A stretch of 5,532 bases of DNA, taken from the NCBI GenBank assembly GCA_030618505.1, contig JAUXDF010000233.1, forward strand, positions 1-5,532, in the 5' to 3' direction. The stretch comes from Spongiibacteraceae bacterium. GTDB lineage: Bacteria; Pseudomonadota; Gammaproteobacteria; Pseudomonadales; PIVM01. Position 1 is the first letter of the stretch; each line of letters opens with the position of its first letter. Positions 1-5,532 of the stretch are shown piece after piece. Position numbers and translations under genes: made by a program. Below the pieces are notes generated by a model. It was not told the origin of the DNA, did not search any database, and was given only the letters and a program-made list of their open reading frames with translations.

Positions 1-88
1 CGAAAATTAAGTCCGCTCCTGGCCAACGCAAATCTAGCTCCTAGGCCTTTTCAAGGCCTTTAAGTCGCAAGATTTGCGTTGGCCAGGA
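1..88. repeat. Nested palindromic repeat, left copy
   Basis: Non-coding repeat with a hairpin-within-hairpin layout. The outer arms are a perfect 19-bp inverted repeat at 17-35 and 70-88 (left arm begins TCCTGGCCAACG, right arm ends CGTTGGCCAGGA). Inside is a second 7-bp inverted repeat, AGGCCTT at 43-49 and AAGGCCT at 53-59, with a 3-nt loop. The unpaired segments between the stems are 36-42 and 60-69. Bases 1-16 lie outside the palindrome but also belong to the repeat, because they are present in the copy at 5467-5532. I do not recognise the family. It could be a REP-like or MITE-like dispersed element. It has no poly-T tail after the outer arm, so it is not a standard terminator. An integron attC site is unlikely because the arms pair perfectly and the neighbours are not cassettes. 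The structure is seen directly; the family assignment is open. Confidence 0.85.
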
Positions 89-122
89 TCTCTTTGTCTA
101 ATTTCTGGATGGGCACTAATTA

Positions 123-128
123 TATAAT
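123..128 (+). promoter_or_regulatory. Possible -10 box upstream of the MOSC gene
   Basis: A perfect TATAAT lies in an AT-rich patch between the two palindromic elements, pointing toward the MOSC gene. No good -35 hexamer sits 16-18 bp upstream; the nearest TTG-containing hexamer (TTGTCT, 94-99) is 23 bp away, and there is no TG extension. If it is used, the transcript would carry the 166-241 palindrome in a 5' untranslated leader of roughly 170 nt. This is inference from a single hexamer in AT-rich DNA, so chance is a real alternative. Confidence 0.22.
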
Positions 129-165
129 AACTTATTCAGCGTGTTGCACCCTGTGCGTAAAAGCA

Positions 166-241
166 CGTCATCCCCGAAGTGTTTTATCGGGGATCCAGAC
201 TGTTAAAACTGGATTCCGGCCAAAAGACTGCCGGAATGACG
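166..241. repeat. REP/BIME-like pair of mirrored hairpin modules
   Basis: Two 33-nt modules face each other, 166-198 and 209-241, separated by a 10-nt spacer. Both have outer ends CGTCAT and inner ends ATCCAG when read in the same sense. Each module folds into an 8-bp stem with a 9-nt loop: 170-177 with 187-194, and 213-220 with 230-237. Reverse-complementing the second and aligning it to the first gives 25 identities out of 33, and the modules can also pair with each other as one long imperfect palindrome. Intergenic palindromes with GTCATTCC/GGAATGAC ends and ATCCAG/CTGGAT cores are common in proteobacterial genomes, so this is probably a member of such a dispersed family. It lies wholly in the non-coding leader of the MOSC gene. 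Confidence 0.8.
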
Positions 242-299
242 AGGTTTTTAACCTACGCCGAATAATATCATTATTTATATCTTATTAATTTGGGGAAAC

Positions 300-303
300 A
301 GGT
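300..303 (+). promoter_or_regulatory. Ribosome binding site that decides the MOSC start
   Basis: AGGT at 300-303, with the last G of AGG five bases before ATG 308, is the only Shine-Dalgarno-like sequence at suitable distance from any candidate start. The in-frame TTG at 290 is preceded by AT-rich DNA without purine-rich complementarity. The resulting N-terminus, six residues shorter, places the conserved YPVKS motif about 11 residues in, as in other YcbX-type proteins. Confidence 0.55.
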
Positions 304-307
304 AACG

Positions 308-1111
308 ATGCCTTCTTGTATGCTTTCACAAATATTTACCTATCCGGTCAAATCTCTCAAGGGCGTAAGCCACGAAGCTTTATCGCTCACAGCAATGGGG
401 CCGAGCAATGATCGGCGTTATATGGTGGTTGATGAACATGGGAGGTTTATTACCCAGCGCCAAACTCCTGAGATGACCCTGATCAAAGCAGAGTTGAATT
501 TGGGTGGTTTACGCTTAAGTCATGCGTGTGAGGATGATTTTCAGCTCGATGCAAGTGATCGCGGTGACGTTTATAGGGAAGTCGTCGTCTGGAATGATAA
601 GGTACAAGCACAGGACTGCGGTGAGCATGCCGCGCAGTGGCTATCGGCCTGCCTTAAGAAAAAAGTTCGACTTGTTTATATGCCCGACAACATCCAGCGA
701 GGGGTTGATCCCCATTATGGGCAAAGTGGAGATATCGTTAGTTTTGCTGATGGTTTTCCACTGTTACTGATCTCAGAGGCTTCGTTGGAGAAACTTAATA
801 GCCGTCTCGCTCAGCCAGTTTCAATCGATAGATTCAGGCCTAACATTGTGATCAAAGGGTGCAAGCCCCATGAAGAAGACCAATGGAAAAAAATTCGTAT
901 TGGTAGCGAGGAGTTTGATATTGTAAAACCCTGCGCACGCTGTGCAATCCCCTCAATTGATCCTGCCACCGCTGAGAAGAATCCGCAAATTATACGAGAG
1001 CTAACAAAGTATCGTAGGGGTGATGATAAAAAAGTCTATTTCGGTCAAAATCTTATCCATCGCACTCAAGGGCGCTTGCAGATCGGTGATCAGCTTGAAG
1101 TTTTGGCTTAG
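308..1111 (+). CDS. MOSC domain protein, YcbX/mARC type
   Basis: Probable cytosolic molybdenum-cofactor protein of 267 residues, related to E. coli YcbX and eukaryotic mARC. Those family members reduce N-hydroxylated compounds; the substrate here is unknown. The N-terminal beta-barrel domain opens with the family motif YPVKSLKG (12-19) and has SNDRRYMVVD (33-42). The MOSC domain carries FPLLLISEASL (150-160), DRFRPNIVI (174-182) and PCARC (208-212), followed by DPATAEK. A Cys in this CxxC motif is the expected molybdenum ligand. The end, YFGQNLIHR...GRLQIGDQLEVL, is typical of the domain. The protein stops there, so it lacks the C-terminal 2Fe-2S ferredoxin domain of E. coli YcbX (about 369 residues) and probably needs a separate electron donor. 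I chose ATG 308 because AGGT at 300-303 is well placed before it. An in-frame TTG at 290 lacks a ribosome site, and ATG 320 is a further option. The gene converges on slt. Confidence 0.9.
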   Translation: MPSCMLSQIFTYPVKSLKGVSHEALSLTAMGPSNDRRYMVVDEHGRFITQRQTPEMTLIKAELNLGGLRLSHACEDDFQLDASDRGDVYREVVVWNDKVQAQDCGEHAAQWLSACLKKKVRLVYMPDNIQRGVDPHYGQSGDIVSFADGFPLLLISEASLEKLNSRLAQPVSIDRFRPNIVIKGCKPHEEDQWKKIRIGSEEFDIVKPCARCAIPSIDPATAEKNPQIIRELTKYRRGDDKKVYFGQNLIHRTQGRLQIGDQLEVLA

Positions 1112-1136
1112 GATCGCCCTTGGTTTTAAACGCAGA

Positions 1137-3098
1137 TCAATTTAACGCAATAATACTTTCATTATTTCTCAGCAGCTGGTGATGATCATTACGGCGATAA
1201 CCATAAATGACTGAAAAGGCCATTACATTTTGCACATAATGTCTGGTTTCTTTATAGGGAATAATCTCCGTCCAGACATCCTGCTCCAGCGGTTGTTTGC
1301 TGTTGCGTAACCACTGACGTACACGATTGGGGCCGGCGTTATAGGCAGCAGTAGCGAGGATGCGATTACCATCAAACTGCTTAAAAAGGCTGGCGAGATA
1401 ATTACCGCCAATTTGAATGTTTTTCTTAGGCGTTAGCAAATCGTATTGTTTGTAGCGAATACCCAGAGACTTGGCGGTTTCTCGGGCCGTTGCCGGCATT
1501 AACTGTAATAGCCCCAAAGCGCCTGCTGAAGACTTGGCATCATGGGTAAAAGCGCTTTCCTGGCGGGCAATAGCATATAGCCAGTTGGTCTCAATGTTTT
1601 CATGAGTCGCGGTAGTGATAATCTTATCTTCGTAGGCAAGCGGGAAGCGCGTTGTTAAATCATTCCACTGCTTGGCTTTAATCATTGAATGTATAGCCGT
1701 TGGGTGCCAGTTAAGGCCTTCTGCCAATTTAGCCGCTGCCACCAGTTGGCTGGCTGTTAATGACTTGGATGAATGCCACCACTCCCTTCTGGCTGCCGTT
1801 AATTCGTTAATGGAGTAGAGCTCCAGGGCGCGCTTAATACCGTGATTAGCCTTTACATTTGAGAGCACTTCGGGCGAAACAGTAATGGCGCTATCCTGCA
1901 TTTGGTAGCTGAGCCCCAGATAGTCTGCAGCCAGGAACCCATAGTAGTCGCGCGAGGAGGCAACACGCTTCATTAGGGCGTCGGACTGCCAGTCTTTCTG
2001 AATGGGTTGCATACCGATACGTTGTTGGGCTCTGGCTCGCCAGTAGAGCCAGCGGTTGCTCACTTGTTGCTCCTGTGGCAATAATAATATCCACTGATAA
2101 ACCGACTGCCATTCATTTAACGAAAGGGCTAAACGTATGCGTTGCTCGAGTAGTTTTTCATCGCTGCCATTAGGGTCCATCTGCAGAATCCAGGCGATAG
2201 CCTGCTGAGGGTCATGTTTTTTCAGGCCGATGGCGACGGCCCAAATAATGGCCGCTTGCTCATCATCATTCAGCTGCCATTCTTTGCGGTGTTGCTCAAA
2301 CAGTGACTTTGCCAAATGAGGTTTACGGTAAGCCAGTCTTTTTAGGGTGTGCGCAGCGATCTGGGTCTGATGTTCTTGCTCGAGGTGAACGAGCTTTTGT
2401 TGATTCAGTCTCTCAGGGTGGCGATGTAAGTTGATATAGAGTCTGGCGGTGTTTTGTTCTGCTGCGGGGAGTTGCTGGCGAACATAACGGGCAAGCGATA
2501 TGTTGCGTTTATTAATAGCAAGATCAAACCGTTGCCAAATAAGTTGAGGATTGCTGTGATCCGAGGCCAGCCAGTTCTTAAACAGCGGGTCGCAGGCTGA
2601 AGGCTGAGATGCGCCGCTTAACCACAACGCTGTGGTGTCTTGCAGGGCCTGTTGTTTTTTGCCGGTGTTATACAGTGCTTGCAGGTAGTAGCAGCTTCTG
2701 CTGGTGTTAGCGATGGAGGGGTCCCAGTACTGTAGGTAGTCGTCCCATCGACGCTGTTTGGCCAGGGTGGTCAGCCATTGGGATCGCAGGCGAGCTGCAA
2801 GGTAACTTCCCTGGTTTTCTTTCAGAAAATGATCAACTCGTTTATAGGGGAGTTTACGTAATTTGGCCTTCACTTCGTAATAATCAAGGTAGGGCTTGAG
2901 AGGGTAGTCTAAAAGCGCACTTTTTGATTGGTAGTAGCGAGTAAACTCACGCTTCTTAATTTGCCGTACCGCAGTTTTGTATAGTGCGCGGCTGTCTTCA
3001 AGGGAGGTCTCAGGGTTAACGGATGATAGCGTAGAGGCTGAATATCCTAATGAAGAACAGCAAACAAATATTCCAAGGATCGTGGGTATCAGGCGCAT
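1137..3098 (-). CDS. slt: Soluble lytic murein transglycosylase, Slt70 type
   Basis: Periplasmic enzyme that cleaves the MurNAc-GlcNAc bond of peptidoglycan, forming 1,6-anhydroMurNAc ends. At 653 residues it matches E. coli Slt70 (645 including its signal peptide). An N-terminal signal peptide is visible (MRLIPTILGIFVCCSSLGYS), with probable cleavage near residue 20; there is no good lipobox despite the two Cys. Residues from about 30 to 440 are helix-rich with many Trp, Tyr and Gln, as expected of the superhelical U and L domains. The lysozyme-like catalytic domain follows: NWLYAIARQES (505-515) with catalytic Glu514, GALGLLQLMPATA (526-538), NIQIGGNYL (560-568), AYNAGP (585-590) and IPYKETRHYVQNVMA (613-627). 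All motifs are intact, so it should be active. The start is supported by the signal peptide; its ribosome site is weak. It is divergent from uup across 386 bp, and I see no terminator in the 25 bp between its stop and that of the MOSC gene. Confidence 0.96.
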   Translation of the reverse strand: MRLIPTILGIFVCCSSLGYSASTLSSVNPETSLEDSRALYKTAVRQIKKREFTRYYQSKSALLDYPLKPYLDYYEVKAKLRKLPYKRVDHFLKENQGSYLAARLRSQWLTTLAKQRRWDDYLQYWDPSIANTSRSCYYLQALYNTGKKQQALQDTTALWLSGASQPSACDPLFKNWLASDHSNPQLIWQRFDLAINKRNISLARYVRQQLPAAEQNTARLYINLHRHPERLNQQKLVHLEQEHQTQIAAHTLKRLAYRKPHLAKSLFEQHRKEWQLNDDEQAAIIWAVAIGLKKHDPQQAIAWILQMDPNGSDEKLLEQRIRLALSLNEWQSVYQWILLLPQEQQVSNRWLYWRARAQQRIGMQPIQKDWQSDALMKRVASSRDYYGFLAADYLGLSYQMQDSAITVSPEVLSNVKANHGIKRALELYSINELTAARREWWHSSKSLTASQLVAAAKLAEGLNWHPTAIHSMIKAKQWNDLTTRFPLAYEDKIITTATHENIETNWLYAIARQESAFTHDAKSSAGALGLLQLMPATARETAKSLGIRYKQYDLLTPKKNIQIGGNYLASLFKQFDGNRILATAAYNAGPNRVRQWLRNSKQPLEQDVWTEIIPYKETRHYVQNVMAFSVIYGYRRNDHHQLLRNNESIIALN

Positions 3099-3484
3099 TT
3101 TAACTTTTGTCTCTGTTATTCAAAATTGAGTAAATAGATGAGTTAAAAGGTAATTTATGTCACAATACTGCGGCTGATAGTCCCTATTCGTATTCTGATT
3201 TGAGCATTGTTGAGCGGCGTTTGTGGCATGCTCGCTTGTCAATTCAGGTACGGTTCTTGAGCCATTTGTGTTTGATCACATATTTAATCTTAGATGAGAA
3301 TATCCGCGCTTGCCAAAACTGAATCACGTTGTGTGACGAAGCATACCTTTTTTGTTTGCTGCTTATGGTTTTGTGTAATTAAAATTATTAATAGTTTTAT
3401 TATGGTTATAACGCATTGTTTAAATGTTGTCCGAAACCTTTAGAGAATGCCCGATAAACAACACCCTATAGATAAATCGTTATT
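3099..3484. other. Divergent intergenic region between slt and uup
   Basis: This 386-bp stretch must hold the start signals for both slt (leftward) and uup (rightward). I see no tRNA, riboswitch or strong hairpin, and no ORF of useful size. The part nearest uup, 3371-3410, is extremely AT-rich: no C and only 5 G in 40 bases. It leads into TATAAC at 3407-3412, a plausible -10 for uup but without a recognisable -35. On the slt side no hexamer pair with acceptable spacing was found. TTGAGC occurs three times (3200-3205, 3210-3215, 3257-3262), probably by chance. A 16-codon ORF (3447-3497) overlaps the uup start in another frame. Confidence 0.5.
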
Positions 3485-5398
3485 ATGCCTTTGTTAAGAT
3501 TGGAACAACTTTGCCTCAGCTACGGCACACACCGTTTACTTGATCATACCGATCTGTCGATCTATCGCTCGGATAGAATTGCCATTGTTGGTAGAAACGG
3601 CGCTGGAAAATCAACCCTGCTAAAGCTGATAGAGGGACAAAGTCTGCCCGATAGCGGTAATGTCTGGCGAAGAGGGGGCTTGCGCATAGCCCGTCTTGAG
3701 CAGGAGATCCCCGCCGCGGATGATCGCACTATCTATGAGGTAGTCGCCTCCGGTCTTGCCGAACTTGGCGAGCACTTAGTGCAATACCATAAGCTTTCCC
3801 AACAGGATGTGCAGGAGAAAGAGCTGAAGATGATGGAGATTTTGCAGCAAAAAATTGAAGCTGCAGATGGCTGGAATTTTCAGCAAACAGTAGATACCAC
3901 ACTGACAAAACTGGATTTACCATCAGAGAAACTGATGTCCGAGCTCTCCGGTGGCTGGCGTCGACGGGTGGGTTTGGCTCGAACCTTGGTCAATTCTCCG
4001 GATATTCTTCTGCTTGATGAGCCGACTAACCACCTTGATATACCGACTATTGAGTGGCTGGAAGTGCAGATGAAATCCTTCGATGCAGCGATTGTATTTA
4101 TCTCCCATGACCGGCATTTTCTGGATGCAATTTCTAACAAGATAGTCTGGCTGGATCGAGGACAGCTAAGCAGCTTTAAAGGAAATTACAACTTTTTTAT
4201 TAGTGAGCGAGAACGTTTGCTGGAAATTGAGAATCGTCATAATGCCTTGTTTGATAAGCGTTTGGCGGAGGAGGAAAAATGGATTCGACAGGGAATTAAG
4301 GCTCGGCGAACCAGAAATGAGGGGCGGGTCAGGGCGCTGGAGGCCTTAAGAAAAAAACGCTCTGAGCGCCGAAATGTTATGGGCAATGCCAAGTTTAGTG
4401 TCGATGCCGGTGAGTCATCCGGCAAGTTGGTTGTTGAGGCAAAGTCGATCAACTTTAAGTATCAGGATGAGCCTATCATCACCAACTTCAGCACCTCAAT
4501 TATGCGTGGTGATAGAATCGGTATTCTTGGGCCGAACGGTGCAGGCAAATCTACCTTGATAAAAGTTTTACTCGGCAAGTTGCAGCCCGATAGTGGTGAA
4601 ATTAAGCTTGGTACAAAAATTGAAGTGGCTTATTTTGACCAGGAGCGCTCGCAACTTGACCCCGAAAAAACGGTTATCGATAACATTGCTGAGGGTCGGG
4701 AATCTATAGAAATTAACGGTGTCAATAAACACGTTATTAGCTACCTGAATGATTTTTTATTTTCCCCCGAGCGATCAAGAACCCCCGTCAAGGCGCTTTC
4801 CGGCGGCGAGTGTAATCGCCTGCTACTGGCCAAATTGTTCAGTAAAACCGCTAATATGCTGGTGCTTGATGAGCCAACCAATGACCTGGATATTGAGACC
4901 CTGGAGTTGCTTGAAGAGCTGTTGATGCAATTTAAGGGCACTATTTTGCTGGTTAGCCATGATCGACATTTTATGGATAATGTTGTTACCAGTACTATTT
5001 TCGTTAAGGGCGATGGCTCTGTTGAGGAGTATGTCGGTGGTTATGCTGATTGGCTCAGGCAGGGCGGCAGCTGGAAAAAAGCGGGTAAAAAAACGGCCAC
5101 AGCTTTCTCCGATCAGCAAGGGAAGCCCAGGGCTGAGACTGCCGCCAGTACAACGGCCAGCACAACAAAAACCAAAAAGCTTAGTTACAAACTTCAACGT
5201 GAGCTGGATCAGCAGCCAAAATTGATTGAAGCGCTGGAGCAAAAAATCAGTGATTTGAGCGATGTCACGAACAAACCCGATTTTTATCAGGGCGACCATC
5301 AAGAGGTAAGTCAGGTTTTGGCTGATATTGCTGCTTTGGAAGGGGAGCTGGAAAGTGCTTATGGGCGCTGGACTGAGTTGGAGGAGATGGAGGCTTGA
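3485..5398 (+). CDS. uup: ABC-F family ATPase Uup
   Basis: Soluble ATPase with two ABC domains and no membrane segments, so not a transporter. E. coli Uup (635 residues) binds branched DNA, limits precise excision of transposons and also affects ribosomes; this protein has 637. ABC1 has Walker A GRNGAGKST (36-44), signature LSGGW (154-158), Walker B ILLLDEP (174-180, catalytic Glu179) and the SHDR switch (207-210). The linker holds the Uup-typical stretch EEKWIRQGIKARRTRNEGRV (263-282). ABC2 has Walker A GPNGAGKST (349-357), signature LSGGECNR (438-445), Walker B LDEPTNDLD (461-469, Glu463) and SHDR (491-494). A Lys/Thr/Ala-rich tether (about 530-565) leads to KKLSYKLQREL (564-574) and the C-terminal coiled-coil domain that identifies Uup and binds DNA. 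Signature residue 443 is Cys where Arg is usual. ATG 3485 gives the expected N-terminus but has no clear ribosome site. Other ABC-F members (EttA, YheS) fit less well. Confidence 0.95.
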   Translation: MPLLRLEQLCLSYGTHRLLDHTDLSIYRSDRIAIVGRNGAGKSTLLKLIEGQSLPDSGNVWRRGGLRIARLEQEIPAADDRTIYEVVASGLAELGEHLVQYHKLSQQDVQEKELKMMEILQQKIEAADGWNFQQTVDTTLTKLDLPSEKLMSELSGGWRRRVGLARTLVNSPDILLLDEPTNHLDIPTIEWLEVQMKSFDAAIVFISHDRHFLDAISNKIVWLDRGQLSSFKGNYNFFISERERLLEIENRHNALFDKRLAEEEKWIRQGIKARRTRNEGRVRALEALRKKRSERRNVMGNAKFSVDAGESSGKLVVEAKSINFKYQDEPIITNFSTSIMRGDRIGILGPNGAGKSTLIKVLLGKLQPDSGEIKLGTKIEVAYFDQERSQLDPEKTVIDNIAEGRESIEINGVNKHVISYLNDFLFSPERSRTPVKALSGGECNRLLLAKLFSKTANMLVLDEPTNDLDIETLELLEELLMQFKGTILLVSHDRHFMDNVVTSTIFVKGDGSVEEYVGGYADWLRQGGSWKKAGKKTATAFSDQQGKPRAETAASTTASTTKTKKLSYKLQRELDQQPKLIEALEQKISDLSDVTNKPDFYQGDHQEVSQVLADIAALEGELESAYGRWTELEEMEA

Positions 5399-5421
5399 AG
5401 TAATTCAAGCCTCGGGTTTCC
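5390..5421 (+). terminator. Stem-loop at the end of uup, candidate terminator
   Basis: A perfect 10-bp stem, 5390-5399 (GAGGCTTGAA) with 5404-5413 (TTCAAGCCTC), closes a 4-nt loop, GTAA. The stem begins in the last codons of uup and includes its TGA stop. The bases after it (GGGTTTCCTT) contain only short T runs, so intrinsic termination would be weak by the textbook model. It may instead protect the 3' end of the mRNA. No other gene starts in the remaining DNA before the right-hand repeat. Confidence 0.5.
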
Positions 5422-5466
5422 TTGGCAATAGCGTTAACTAGTGCCTAACCAGAAACCGGAAGTTTT

Positions 5467-5532
5467 CGAAAATTAAGTCCGCTCCTGGCCAACGCAAATC
5501 TAGCTCCTAGGCCTTTTCAAGGCCTTTAAGTC
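5467..5532. repeat. Nested palindromic repeat, right copy, cut by the window edge
   Basis: These 66 bases are identical to bases 1-66, in direct orientation. They contain the left outer arm (5483-5501) and the whole inner hairpin (5509-5515 with 5519-5525). The window ends before the right outer arm, which would be expected just beyond 5532. The join with upstream DNA makes the palindrome TTTTCGAAAA (5463-5472), of which only CGAAAA is visible at the left end. Whether this is a second genomic copy, an assembly overlap, or the same copy seen twice on a circle cannot be decided from the sequence. Confidence 0.9.

Noticed and set aside
17..88. Integron attC recombination site, suggested by GGCCAAC and GTTGGCC near the palindrome ends
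   Set aside because: The sequences do not fit the RYYYAAC and GTTRRRY cores, the arms lack the unpaired extrahelical bases of attC, and the adjacent genes are housekeeping genes in mixed orientation, not cassettes.
79..288. A 69-codon open frame on the plus strand starting inside the first palindrome
   Set aside because: It runs through both palindromic repeats, has no ribosome site, and its translation follows the repeat sequence with no recognisable domain. Best seen as a chance frame.
1112..1136. A bidirectional terminator between the converging MOSC and slt genes
   Set aside because: In the 25-bp gap and its borders only 4-bp GATC pairings can be formed, with no GC-rich stem followed by T residues on either strand.
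3267..3280. CRP-like site TGTGTTTGATCACA upstream of uup
   Set aside because: The half-sites TGTG and CACA are 6 bp apart, whereas CRP sites need 8. It does not match the FNR palindrome either. Only a loose symmetric sequence remains.
4823..5302. A 159-codon open frame on the minus strand inside uup
   Set aside because: It is antisense to the well-conserved ABC2 and C-terminal domains of Uup, its sequence resembles nothing I know, and no start signals stand out. It is a shadow of the real gene.
1..5532. A small circular plasmid or phage-like molecule, suggested by identical ends
   Set aside because: No replication, mobilisation, structural or recombinase gene is present, and the three genes are chromosomal housekeeping types. 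Kept only as an alternative reading of the terminal repeat.

Overview
The window looks like a piece of chromosome from a gammaproteobacterium. The three proteins are a YcbX-type MOSC protein, a full-length Slt70-type lytic transglycosylase and a Uup-type ABC-F ATPase. They match the gammaproteobacterial forms of these families in length and motif order, and base composition is moderate. The species cannot be named from the sequence alone. The genes are housekeeping types; I see no transposase, phage, plasmid, CRISPR or RNA gene.

Layout. Bases 1-290 are a repeat-rich non-coding leader holding two unrelated palindromic elements: a nested palindrome (17-88) and a REP/BIME-like pair of mirrored hairpins (166-241). 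A perfect TATAAT lies between them. The MOSC gene (308-1111, +) follows and converges on slt (1137-3098, -) with 25 bp between the stop codons. A 386 bp divergent intergenic region (3099-3484), very AT-rich near its right end, separates slt from uup (3485-5398, +). uup ends in a 10-bp stem-loop that overlaps its stop codon. The last 66 bases (5467-5532) repeat the first 66 exactly and in the same orientation.

How the parts relate. There is no obvious pathway linking the genes: one is a probable molybdenum-cofactor protein, one a periplasmic peptidoglycan-cleaving enzyme, and one a cytosolic ATPase tied in E. coli to branched-DNA metabolism and ribosomes. An slt gene beside an ABC-F gene is, from memory, a recurring chromosomal arrangement (ettA/yjjK next to slt in E. 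coli, a uup homologue next to slt in Pseudomonas). That favours an ordinary chromosomal block over a small replicon.

The main interest is in the non-coding DNA. The exact terminal direct repeat may mark a dispersed repeat at which an assembly broke, or a deletable segment. The two half-modules of the 166-241 element differ mostly by compensatory base-pair changes. I found no convincing new biological system; the repeat families are the best leads.
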